Source of the DNA: Fimbriimonadaceae bacterium
Lineage (GTDB): Bacteria > Armatimonadota > Fimbriimonadia > Fimbriimonadales > Fimbriimonadaceae
Length of the DNA: 6,300 nt
Direction: 5' to 3'
Assembly (NCBI GenBank): GCA_022842565.1
Contig: JALHPH010000103.1
Location: 1-6,300 of the forward strand
In this document: in pieces, positions 1 to 5,933 of the stretch
Numbering within the stretch: position 1 is the first letter of the stretch
How the letters are laid out: each line of letters opens with the position of its first letter
The notes under the pieces: model-generated
Databases searched by the model: none
What the model was told of the DNA's origin: nothing
Seen by the model: only the letters and a program-made list of their open reading frames with translations
Position numbers and translations under genes: made by a program

Positions 1-374
1 AACTTCTTGTCCAGCTTTTGATCTGGCTTGATGAAGGCCAATACCTTCACGCCGTCTTGCAAGTCGTTGATGATTCCGGTTGCAATCAGGGTGTCGGGGT
101 TCACCGTCGCGCCAGATTCGAACAGGTTCTGCAAGTCGTCCAAGTTCACAATTGCGAACTCCTTGTGGTTGATGTTGCGGAAGCCCTTCTTCACTGGAAG
201 TCGTCGGTGAATGGGGGTTTGGCCGCCTTCGAACCAGGGTCGGATTTGTCGGCGAGCCTTTTGGCCCTTGGTGCCGCGACCGCCGGTCTTACCCAGGCCG
301 CTGCCGATGCCTCGGCAGACGCGGCGCTTGGGGCGTCGGCTTCCATCATTGGGGGAAAGGTGTTCTAGGCTCAC
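1..374 (-). CDS. rplO: 50S ribosomal protein L15, 3' end cut by window edge
   Basis: Large-subunit protein that binds 23S rRNA late in assembly. The visible 124 residues carry the L15 N-terminal hallmark: a basic tail, then [21 protein letters not shown] (about residues 21-41), then [18 protein letters not shown] (about 48-65), followed by the start of the globular domain. Family members are usually about 145-150 residues, so roughly 20-25 C-terminal residues lie beyond position 1. The start is GTG at 374-372, chosen because the L15 tail begins there and an AGGAG SD lies at 387-383, 8 nt upstream. GTG overlaps the rpmD stop as GTGA, the classic coupled arrangement. It is the last visible gene of the spc cluster; secY is expected downstream but not seen. 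The partial end is the window boundary, not damage. Confidence 0.97.
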   Translation of the reverse strand, partial: MSLEHLSPNDGSRRPKRRVCRGIGSGLGKTGGRGTKGQKARRQIRPWFEGGQTPIHRRLPVKKGFRNINHKEFAIVNLDDLQNLFESGATVNPDTLIATGIINDLQDGVKVLAFIKPDQKLDKK

Positions 375-559
375 TTCGTGTTCTCCTGCGCTTCTTCCAC
401 CGTGATCATGTGCTTGACCTTGTGGATCATGCCCCGGGTGGAGGCGTTGTCGGGGAGCACCACCGAATCGCCAAGGCGCTTAAGGCCCATGGAGTTCAGG
501 GTGATCTTATTGGTCGGCTTTTGGCCGATGAAACTCTTCACCACTTTAATGCGCAGCAT
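371..559 (-). CDS. rpmD: 50S ribosomal protein L30
   Basis: Small large-subunit protein of 62 residues, normal for bacterial L30. It begins [15 protein letters not shown] and continues with the usual [36 protein letters not shown] segment (about residues 22-52), where the conserved 'tL..LGL.r....v...n...rGMi.kV.hlv' pattern is recognisable. The ATG at 559-557 lies inside the last codons of rpsE, in another frame, a 14-nt overlap. Its SD (AAGGAGG) is inside the rpsE coding sequence, where it helps encode K-E-E. Its TGA stop overlaps the GTG start of rplO. Translation is therefore probably coupled on both sides. L30 is dispensable or absent in some lineages, so its presence is mildly informative. 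Confidence 0.97.
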   Translation of the reverse strand: MLRIKVVKSFIGQKPTNKITLNSMGLKRLGDSVVLPDNASTRGMIHKVKHMITVEEAQENTK

Positions 560-1130
560 CAGCTTCCTCCTTACGTGCCTTGGCGAGCCAGGGCACTAGT
601 TCGTTGACGTCGGCACCGCGAGTTTCGGCTTGTTGCTCGGGGGTTTGCAGTCGTCGGAATGCGTCGAAGGTTGCATAGGCCATGTTCACCGGGTTTCGGC
701 TGCCCATTGCCTTGCTGAGCACGTTGTGGATGCCGCAGGCTTCTAGGCAGAGTCGCACGGCCGAACCAGCTTTGACGCCGGTACCGGGCGAAGCCGGGCG
801 TAGCAGCACTTCGGAAGTGCCGCAGATGCCGCGGATTTCGTGCGGGATCGTGGTGCCGATCATCGGAACCTTGATCATGCTCTTGCGAGCCGACTCTTCC
901 GCCTTGCGGATGGCGTCAGGCACGCCTCGTGCCTTGCCCAGACCCACGCCGACTCGGCCCTTATTGTCGCCAACGACGACAAGCACGGACCACGACATGG
1001 TCTTTCCACCCTTGTGGGTTTTGCTGACCTTATTCGTTCGAATGACTCGAACATCGAATTGTGGTCCTTCTTGGACGGGGCCGCCTCGGCGGTTGCCTTG
1101 GTTGCCACCGTGGCGTTGTTGCATTTTCAT
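546..1130 (-). CDS. rpsE: 30S ribosomal protein S5
   Basis: Small-subunit protein near the mRNA entry region, involved in translational accuracy. The N-terminal dsRNA-binding-like domain spans about residues 24-90, with NKVSKTHKGGKTMSWSVLVVVGD (33-55) and GRVGVGLGKARGVPDAIRKA (58-77). The C-terminal domain follows with PASPGTGVKAGSAVR (112-126) and GIHNVLSKAMGSRNPVN (133-149). The KGGK loop near 40-43 matches the place where spectinomycin-resistance changes map in E. coli S5; nothing there is clearly a resistance allele. At 194 residues it is longer than the 166-167 of E. coli, owing to a Gly/Arg/Gln-rich N-terminal tail (about 1-22) and a charged C-terminus. ATG at 1130 overlaps the rplR stop by one base (TAATG). 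The SD AAGGAGG (1149-1143) is 12 nt upstream; a second in-frame ATG at 1124 would be 18 nt away, so the first is preferred. Confidence 0.97.
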   Translation of the reverse strand: MKMQQRHGGNQGNRRGGPVQEGPQFDVRVIRTNKVSKTHKGGKTMSWSVLVVVGDNKGRVGVGLGKARGVPDAIRKAEESARKSMIKVPMIGTTIPHEIRGICGTSEVLLRPASPGTGVKAGSAVRLCLEACGIHNVLSKAMGSRNPVNMAYATFDAFRRLQTPEQQAETRGADVNELVPWLAKARKEEADAAH

Positions 1131-1483
1131 TAGAACTGAAGGCCTCCTTCTCGGGCACCATCGGCCAGGTTGGCCACTCGGCCGTGGTAGCGGAATCCAC
1201 CACGGTCGAAGACCACCTTTTCGATACCGGCAGCTTTGGCGCGCTCGGCCAGAGCCGCGCCCACTTTCTTGGCTCCCTCTACGTTTCCAGACGCCGAGAG
1301 GCCCTTTTCGAGGCTGCTGGCGGCGGCCACGGTTTTACCGGCCACATCGTCAATCAGCTGAGCCGAGATGTGCTTGAGGCTGCGGAAAACCGCAAGCCTT
1401 GGGCATTCGGCGGTTCCGAAGACCTTTTTGCGCACGCGCTGATGACGCGTTACGCGAAGTTGAGATCGAGTTTTTACAGACAT
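1130..1483 (-). CDS. rplR: 50S ribosomal protein L18
   Basis: Large-subunit protein of the central protuberance that binds 5S rRNA together with L5. The 117 residues match the bacterial length. A basic N-terminus (residues 1-22, rich in R/K/H) leads to [25 protein letters not shown] (about 22-46), the family's conserved RNA-binding fold start; AAASS (53-57) and the C-terminal [26 protein letters not shown] also fit. The ATG at 1483 is preceded by AAGGAG (1502-1497), which merges with the rplF stop as TAAGGAG at a 13-nt spacing, slightly long but the only SD. The C-terminal E-G-G codons double as the SD of rpsE. Its partner gene rplE is not adjacent, unlike in most spc operons. Confidence 0.97.
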   Translation of the reverse strand: MSVKTRSQLRVTRHQRVRKKVFGTAECPRLAVFRSLKHISAQLIDDVAGKTVAAASSLEKGLSASGNVEGAKKVGAALAERAKAAGIEKVVFDRGGFRYHGRVANLADGAREGGLQF

Positions 1484-1500
1484 CTTTCTTTGCGTTCTCC

Positions 1501-2061
1501 TTACTTCTTCGTCACGCGCTTACCGGCCTTAAGCTTGATGACTTCGCCCACATATCGGATGCCCTTCCCCTTGTACGGATCTGGCTTTCGGATTTTGCGG
1601 AGGTCAGCAGCTACTTGGCCCACGAGCGCCTTGTCGATGCCCTGGACAGTGACGCGTTGAACACGCGTTTTTTCGTCAGCGGCCACTACAAACTCGATCC
1701 CAGGAATAGGATCAATCTTGACTGGGTGCGAATAACCCATGGCGAAGTTCAAGCCTTTGCCATCGGCAGTGACACGGTAACCCACACCAATGATCTCCAG
1801 TTGCTTGGCGTGGCCCTTGGTCACACCATCCACCATGTTTTGGATGAGTGTGCGAGCGAGGCCATGCTGGCCGCGGATGCGGTACTGGTTGGTCGGGCGC
1901 TCAATACTGAGCACGTTGCCCTCTTGCTTCAGGGCAAGATCTCGCGCGATGTTCTGGGTCAGGCTTCCCTTGGGACCCTTCACCGTCACGCGGTTGTCGG
2001 CTTCAACGTGGAGTTCCACGCCTGCCGGAATTTCAATCGGGAGTTTTCCAATTCGTGACAT
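1501..2061 (-). CDS. rplF: 50S ribosomal protein L6
   Basis: Large-subunit protein near the factor-binding region, built from two repeated L6 folds. It has 186 residues, close to the usual 175-185. It starts [15 protein letters not shown] (1-15), the near-universal opening, followed by [10 protein letters not shown] (25-34). The first domain runs to about residue 80. The second carries EIIGVGYRV (89-97), FAMGYSHPV (106-114) and the signature [11 protein letters not shown] (160-170), ending in a basic tail (KAGKRVTKK). The gap to the rpsH stop is only 3 bp. A GAGGT SD at 2076-2072, inside the last codons of rpsH, lies 10 nt before the ATG. No frameshift or missing segment is seen. Confidence 0.98.
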   Translation of the reverse strand: MSRIGKLPIEIPAGVELHVEADNRVTVKGPKGSLTQNIARDLALKQEGNVLSIERPTNQYRIRGQHGLARTLIQNMVDGVTKGHAKQLEIIGVGYRVTADGKGLNFAMGYSHPVKIDPIPGIEFVVAADEKTRVQRVTVQGIDKALVGQVAADLRKIRKPDPYKGKGIRYVGEVIKLKAGKRVTKK

Positions 2062-2064
2062 GGC

Positions 2065-2460
2065 TTACCAGACCTCGCAGAGGACCTCCCCACCGATGTG
2101 TCGCTTGCGGGCTTCGCGGTCGGTCATCACACCCTGGCTGGTGGTCAGCACTCGGGTAGCCAGACCGCTTCGCAGCGGGCGCAGTTCGTCGTGCGAGCGA
2201 TAGACGCGCAGACCAGGGGTGCTCACGCGGCGCAGCTTTTGCAGGACAGGCTTTCGGCGGTTGTCGTAGCGGATGTGGACCTTGATGGTCGGAAACTTGG
2301 ACTCGGTCGTGATTTCGTGACTCGTCAAGAAGCCCTCGGCCTCCAGAATCTTCACAACTTCGAGCTTGATCTTGCTCATTGGAATCTCAACGGTGGTTTT
2401 TCGGGCTTGGGCACCGTTGCGGATTCGCGTCAAAAGGTCGGCGATAGGATCGGAATGCAT
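2065..2460 (-). CDS. rpsH: 30S ribosomal protein S8
   Basis: Primary 16S rRNA-binding protein (helix 21), needed for early assembly of the central domain; in E. coli it is also the translational repressor of the spc operon. The 131 residues match the family. Opening HSDPIADLLTRIRNG (2-16); IPMSKIKLEVVKILEAEGF (26-44); RVSTPGLRVY (78-87); and the C-terminal signature TTSQGVMTDREAR (106-118) followed by GGEVLCEVW. The ATG at 2460 is preceded by AAGGAGG (2477-2471) fused with the rpsN stop as TAAGGAGG, 10 nt upstream. In E. coli the S8 repressor site lies at the start of rplE; since rplE is not adjacent here, any S8 feedback on this transcript would need another site. Confidence 0.98.
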   Translation of the reverse strand: MHSDPIADLLTRIRNGAQARKTTVEIPMSKIKLEVVKILEAEGFLTSHEITTESKFPTIKVHIRYDNRRKPVLQKLRRVSTPGLRVYRSHDELRPLRSGLATRVLTTSQGVMTDREARKRHIGGEVLCEVW

Positions 2461-2475
2461 CGCTTGCTCTCCTCC

Positions 2476-2769
2476 TTACCAGCTCGACTTGGTCACGCCC
2501 GGAAGCATGCCCTTGTGAGCGAGCTCGCGGAATGCCTGGCGGCAAACTCCGAAATAGCCGATGTAACCAGCAGCGCGTCCCGTGAGCGAACACCGGTTGT
2601 AACGACGAGTCTTGTAATGACGCTTCTTCAGGCGCATGGCATTGAATTCAGCCATGGCCTGTTCGCGTTGCTCTTTCGGCAGTGCCAGGATTTCTTGCTC
2701 CTTCTTATGGAGCACTTCCCACTGTGCCGCGAGCTTCTTCTGTTTTTCGATTAATGCTTGCTTTGCCAT
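2476..2769 (-). CDS. rpsN: 30S ribosomal protein S14, long form with a half-retained zinc site
   Basis: Small-subunit head protein. Starting at the ATG at 2769-2767 it has 97 residues, the size of the long, zinc-free S14 class. A helical, highly charged N-terminal half ([11 protein letters not shown]..., about 1-55) is followed by the conserved core [31 protein letters not shown] and the terminal LPGVTKSSW. Zinc-type S14 has two CxxC pairs; here only the first cysteine of each remains (C60, C76) and the partners are T63 and A79. The start is supported by GGAG (2778-2775) 5 nt upstream; an in-frame ATG at 2808 would add 13 residues unlike the family and lacks a good SD. First gene of the cluster here, under its own promoter. 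Confidence 0.97.
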   Translation of the reverse strand: MAKQALIEKQKKLAAQWEVLHKKEQEILALPKEQREQAMAEFNAMRLKKRHYKTRRYNRCSLTGRAAGYIGYFGVCRQAFRELAHKGMLPGVTKSSW

Positions 2770-2803
2770 TTTTTCTCCGCCGTTTTCTGGGGGTCTGCCG
2801 TCT

Positions 2804-2842
2804 CTCATGTTCAGAGAGCTTTTTACAAGCCGTTCTGAAGAG
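2804..2842 (-). promoter_or_regulatory. Candidate structured element in the rpsN leader RNA
   Basis: Read on the minus strand, the leader can fold as CTC-TTCAGA, an internal loop ACG/TC, GCTT, loop GTAAA, AAGC, TCTGAA, a 3-nt bulge CAT, then GAG. All named arm segments pair by Watson-Crick rules. An alternative small hairpin, CTCTC-tgaacat-GAGAG, overlaps its 3' side, so two mutually exclusive folds are possible. It lies about 35 nt before the rpsN start codon and does not sequester the SD itself. A leader site for ribosomal-protein autoregulation (for example by S8) is a possibility inferred from context only; I did not identify a specific S8-site consensus. Confidence 0.35.
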
Positions 2843-2874
2843 CCGCCACCACGCCAGGGGCATAGTTTTTGGAT

Positions 2875-2903
2875 GGTTCACACGCTTTGTCAGCGCGCGA
2901 ACC
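2875..2903 (-). promoter_or_regulatory. 12-bp RNA hairpin at the predicted 5' end of the rpsN transcript
   Basis: The minus strand reads GGTTCGCGCGCT, loop GACAA, AGCGTGTGAACC. All 12 positions pair, ten by Watson-Crick and two as G-U. On the opposite strand the two G-U positions become A-C mismatches, so the structure favours the minus-strand transcript. It begins at 2903, only 4 nt past the -10 box, so the transcript would start within or at the base of the stem. No U-run follows (the next bases are ATCCAAAAAC), so it is not a canonical intrinsic terminator for the upstream aminopeptidase. A role as a 5'-end mRNA stabiliser or regulatory stem is inference. Confidence 0.6.
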
Positions 2904-2907
2904 TGGA

Positions 2908-2936
2908 ATGATACCCGGACCTGCCTCCGGTGTCAA
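2908..2936 (-). promoter_or_regulatory. Sigma-70-type promoter for the rpsN-rplO cluster
   Basis: On the minus strand, a perfect -35 box TTGACA (2936-2931) is followed by exactly 17 bp and then TATCAT (2913-2908), five of six matches to the TATAAT -10 consensus. The predicted start point is near 2901, giving a leader of about 130 nt before the rpsN ATG. The -35 box begins one base after the TAA stop of the aminopeptidase gene, so the promoter exactly fills the intergenic gap. No extended -10 (TGn) motif is present. This is the strongest promoter match I see in the window and fits a highly expressed ribosomal operon. Confidence 0.85.
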
Positions 2937-2937
2937 G

Positions 2938-4353
2938 TTACACGGTGCGCTTGGACCACCGATAAGCAAATTCGGCCAACAGGCTCACGCCGAACCCGTT
3001 GGGGCCCTTGATCCACGGTCCGTGGTCCTTCTCCGCGGCATGAACACCCGCGATGTCCAGGTGAATCCACGGCAGCCCTTCGGGCACGAAGTAGCTCAGG
3101 AATGCCGCCCCCTGCACCGGGTGCGCTTGGCGGTTGGCGTTCGAGTTCTGGATATCCGCGATCGGCGATTTCATCATGTCTCGGTATTCGGCGTGCAGCG
3201 GCAAGCGCCAAATGCGCTCGTCGGTGGCCTCGCTGGCCGCCATCATGGTCGCCAGGGCCCCTTCATCGTTCGCCCAGACTCCCGCGAACACCTTGCCCAG
3301 CGCAATCACAACGCCGCCCGTGAGGGTTGCGATATCCACCACCACGCTCGGATTCTCTTTCTCGGCGGCCCAGCAGAGCCCATCCGCGAGCACCAACCGC
3401 CCCTCGGCGTCGGTGTTGGTTACTTCGACGGTCACGCCGTTGCGGTAAGTGATAACGTCATCCGGCCGGTACGCCTCGTCGCTCACTGAGTTCTCCGCAA
3501 CGCAAAGCAACGCCACGACGCGGCATTTCGGCTTGTAGACCGTGGCGATGGCCCGCATCGCGCCCAGGACCGCGCAGCCGCCGTCCTTGTCAAACTTCAT
3601 ACCGACCATCCCCTCGCGCGGCTTCAGGCTGAGGCCGCCGGTGTCGTAGGTCACGGTCTTTCCAACCAGAACCAATGGGTCGCCGCTCGCATCCTCGGGC
3701 GCATATTCCAGCCGAAGCATGCGCGGCTCGACCTCGCTGGCTTTGCCCACGTTGATGTGGCCCACCAGGCCCTCCTCCTCCAACTCATCGCCGGCGATCT
3801 CCCGGAATGTTAGGCCGACTTCGGCGGCCAGCTTTTCAGCCTGCTCGCTCATGAACTCGGGATGGGCGATGTTGGGTGGAGTCCAGCTGAGGGTCCGGCT
3901 GAGGTTGATGCACACTCCCAGCTCCTTACCCTGCGCAAATGCCATCACGGCGGCTTCGTCGGGCAGGTAAACGTTCAGCTCGGGGCGGGGTTTGGCTTTG
4001 CTTCCGGTGCCCTTATAGGTATTCGGGTTCCAGCAAAGCACTTCGAAAGCGCAACCGATGACCGCGTAATCCAGCCCGTCGCCGAGCAGCGTCACCTCAC
4101 GAGTTTTCAGTTCGGCGATACGGCGGCCCAAGTTGCCGGTCGGAATCCATGCATCGGCGTGGGCATGAGGGCCCATCCCCACCAAGACAACCCGCAGCCC
4201 GTCGAGCACTGCCTCATGCAGTTCGCCCGGCGAGGCTGCAAAGTCAGGGAACTGAGCGGCTCCATCCCAAGCCGTGGGAAGGGCCAGATCGTCGTGAACG
4301 TACAGCACGATATCCCCAGCTTGGCCGACGAGCGCATGAACTTCGGAGAACAT
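2938..4353 (-). CDS. Leucyl aminopeptidase, peptidase family M17
   Basis: Cytosolic metallo-aminopeptidase that removes N-terminal residues from peptides; family members form hexamers with two metal ions per site. The protein has 471 residues, no signal peptide and no membrane segment. An N-terminal macro-like domain (about 1-150) precedes the catalytic domain. All active-site residues are present by alignment to bovine LAP: K232 and D237 (in VGKTVTYDTGG), K244 (LSLK), D255 (MKFD), and D315, E317, R319 in the signature NTDAEGRL (313-320). Metal binding uses K232, D237, D255, D315 and E317; K244 and R319 are catalytic. The ATG at 4353 has a TAAGG SD (4366-4362) 8 nt upstream and an in-frame TAG shortly before, so the start is firm. 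It lies upstream of rpsN where rplE is normally found, with no obvious terminator between. pepA/lap-type; the exact symbol is uncertain. Confidence 0.95.
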   Translation of the reverse strand: MFSEVHALVGQAGDIVLYVHDDLALPTAWDGAAQFPDFAASPGELHEAVLDGLRVVLVGMGPHAHADAWIPTGNLGRRIAELKTREVTLLGDGLDYAVIGCAFEVLCWNPNTYKGTGSKAKPRPELNVYLPDEAAVMAFAQGKELGVCINLSRTLSWTPPNIAHPEFMSEQAEKLAAEVGLTFREIAGDELEEEGLVGHINVGKASEVEPRMLRLEYAPEDASGDPLVLVGKTVTYDTGGLSLKPREGMVGMKFDKDGGCAVLGAMRAIATVYKPKCRVVALLCVAENSVSDEAYRPDDVITYRNGVTVEVTNTDAEGRLVLADGLCWAAEKENPSVVVDIATLTGGVVIALGKVFAGVWANDEGALATMMAASEATDERIWRLPLHAEYRDMMKSPIADIQNSNANRQAHPVQGAAFLSYFVPEGLPWIHLDIAGVHAAEKDHGPWIKGPNGFGVSLLAEFAYRWSKRTV

Positions 4354-4399
4354 CCTGAAGACCTTACCCCGACAGCCTCTGAGCTAAACTCCGATAGAT
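4354..4399. promoter_or_regulatory. Divergent intergenic gap between aminopeptidase and GH20-like gene
   Basis: Only 46 bp separate the two divergent start codons, so their promoters must overlap each other or the coding regions. On the plus strand a possible -10 box, TAAACT (4385-4390), lies about 9 bp before the GH20-like ATG, with a weak -35-like CTTACC at 4363-4368 (3 of 6 matches, 16-bp spacing). If real, the transcript would be leaderless or nearly so, which would explain the absence of an SD before 4400. On the minus strand, the TAAGG SD of the aminopeptidase is clear but I see no convincing promoter. Confidence 0.35.
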
Positions 4400-5923
4400 A
4401 TGAACCTGAGGATGTGGACTTACGACTTGGCGCGCGAACAGGCCCCAACGCTTGATCACCTTTTTCAACTCGCGATGCTGACTCAGGAGTCGGGTTACGA
4501 CGCCCTCGGGCTCTATCTGGAACACCGATTCGCCTATCCCAGCACGCCGTGGAGCCACGGCAAAGGGTGCGTGACCCCCGAGATGATGCGCAGGCTGCAG
4601 AGCGAATTCCCGTCTCTCCAGATCGTTCCTTTCATCAACTTGCTCGGGCACTTTGAGGGCTTCATCTACACCGAAGAGGGCAAGCAATACCGCGAAGAGC
4701 AGTTTTCTGGCCTGCAGGCATGCCCGGCGCACGAGGGATTTGTTCAACTTTGTCGCCAAATCATAGATGATACTTGCGCCGCGTTTGATTCTGAGCTGAT
4801 CCACATTGGTGGCGATGAAACGGCGCAACTGGGGGTCTCGCTGGCAAGTCAGCAGCGCATGGCCGAGCTTTCAGGCGGAGACGAAACCAAGGATGGCAAG
4901 GCCCTGCTCTTTGGTGAGCACTTCGGACCGCTTGCAAGATATGTGCAAGAAAAATGGCGAAGAGTTGGAGTTTGGGGCGACATGTTCGTGGATCACCCGA
5001 CCGCACTCGATTCCCTCCCGCCTGAAACTCTGATTTTTGAATGGCAATACTTCAACGGCGTGAAGGAAGGGGCCGCCAAGTTCTTGGAGAAAGGGTTCAA
5101 GGTGGTCGGTTGTCCGGCGGTCCAGACCTACAACGCCGTCTGGTGCCAGCTCGCCGAGACCGAAAAGAACGTCCGCGAGGTCAACGCCGATGTCATCGAG
5201 CTGGACTTGGAAGGGGTCTGCGTGACGACCTGGGAATGCGGGCTCTTTGGGGCGTACGACACGCTTTTCCCGGCGATTCGTGGGTGTGGTGCCATCTTGC
5301 GTGGCGAGTCGGAATCGCTTCTTGATCAATACGGAGCGAGCCGCGAGTGGGCCCAACTCATGAGCGACGAGCTTGCTGCGTTGGGCGGCTCCTTTACCCC
5401 GACCAAGATTCGAAGCTCTCTCAAAGTAAGGCTGCTGCTTCAATCCAATCCTTTCTTGGCTTGGATGCACCATGTGGACGATTTTCGCGAGGAAGACCGG
5501 GGCCGGCGTGCCATCGAGATCGCCGAGCGCGCACTGCAGGCCGCTCCGACCGAAGCCGAGCAGGGCGTGGCTCTTTTCCTACGGGCGGGAGTGGAATTCG
5601 TGGCGCTCGCCGAGGCGGCTCGGGTGGAATACGCGGCCGGACGGCCCGAGGCTGCGATCGCCAAGCTGGCGATTACACGACAGTTGTTTGACGATTTGGC
5701 CAATGTGGCCCGGCGTACCCATCGCCGGATCGGCGGCTCACTCGCCGACATTGAGCGGTGCCGAATCGCCCGCGAGCATATCGAACGTGTCCTGGTTCGT
5801 ATTCGGCAGTACGGCGATCGGTCGCTGGGCTATCTGCCCAGTTGGGAATCGATCACGCACCCCAAGTTCGTCCCCCACGACCAAGCGAATTGGTGGCTGA
5901 TTAACAAGTGGGCGAATCAGTGA
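4400..5923 (+). CDS. Glycoside hydrolase family 20-like protein (beta-N-acetylhexosaminidase type)
   Basis: Probable exo-acting glycosidase for N-acetylhexosamines with a TIM-barrel catalytic domain. The signature LIHIGGDE (133-140) gives the GH20 catalytic pair: D139 orients the substrate acetamide and E140 is the acid/base. Other barrel features fit: YDALGLYLEHRFAY (33-46), VPFINLLGHFEGF (76-88, strand plus conserved His84), VGVWGDMF (189-196), FEWQYF (213-218) and VTTWECGLFGAYDTLFP (275-291), with aromatic residues typical of the sugar pocket. No signal peptide or transmembrane segment is seen and the usual N-terminal GH20b domain is missing, so it is probably cytosolic. Residues about 330-507 form an Ala/Arg/Glu-rich helical region not recognised as a known domain. 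The total is 507 residues. An in-frame TAA at 4385 limits the start to ATG 4400 (or 4412); neither has a usable SD. Substrate unproven. Confidence 0.8.
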   Translation: MNLRMWTYDLAREQAPTLDHLFQLAMLTQESGYDALGLYLEHRFAYPSTPWSHGKGCVTPEMMRRLQSEFPSLQIVPFINLLGHFEGFIYTEEGKQYREEQFSGLQACPAHEGFVQLCRQIIDDTCAAFDSELIHIGGDETAQLGVSLASQQRMAELSGGDETKDGKALLFGEHFGPLARYVQEKWRRVGVWGDMFVDHPTALDSLPPETLIFEWQYFNGVKEGAAKFLEKGFKVVGCPAVQTYNAVWCQLAETEKNVREVNADVIELDLEGVCVTTWECGLFGAYDTLFPAIRGCGAILRGESESLLDQYGASREWAQLMSDELAALGGSFTPTKIRSSLKVRLLLQSNPFLAWMHHVDDFREEDRGRRAIEIAERALQAAPTEAEQGVALFLRAGVEFVALAEAARVEYAAGRPEAAIAKLAITRQLFDDLANVARRTHRRIGGSLADIERCRIAREHIERVLVRIRQYGDRSLGYLPSWESITHPKFVPHDQANWWLINKWANQ

Positions 5924-5933
5924 CCGAGCTCGA

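Noticed and set aside
546..559. rpsE-rpmD overlap considered as a frameshift or sequencing error
   Set aside because: Both proteins have normal full-length ends, and the rpmD SD sits properly within rpsE, so the overlap is genuine coupling.
682..1377. Long plus-strand open frame (231 codons) opposite rpsE and rplR
   Set aside because: It is antisense to two certain ribosomal protein genes, its translation is rich in Arg/Pro with no recognisable domain, and it has no SD. It is a by-product of GC-rich codon usage on the other strand.
1399..2058. Plus-strand open frame (219 codons) almost exactly covering rplF
   Set aside because: Mirror of the rplF coding frame; no family resemblance and no start signal.
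2705..2863. Short minus-strand frame in the rpsN leader beginning [13 protein letters not shown], considered as a leader peptide
   Set aside because: It has no SD (preceded by CCAAAAACT), runs out of frame into rpsN without a stop in the leader, and the tandem Trp has no link to a biosynthetic gene here.
2875..2903. Hairpin considered as the intrinsic terminator of the aminopeptidase gene
   Set aside because: No U-run follows the stem, and it lies downstream of a strong promoter for rpsN, where a terminator would block that transcript.
3862..4455. Plus-strand open frame (197 codons) opposite the aminopeptidase gene
   Set aside because: It covers the conserved aminopeptidase sequence on the other strand and runs into the GH20-like gene in another frame; no recognisable protein features.
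4391..4480. Minus-strand promoter for the aminopeptidase gene
   Set aside because: Boxes such as TTGGGG with TCGTAA at 17 bp, or CATATC alone, match the consensus too poorly to support a call.
4871..5473. Minus-strand open frame (200 codons) inside the GH20-like gene
   Set aside because: Antisense to the well-supported barrel domain; composition and lack of motifs indicate a shadow frame.
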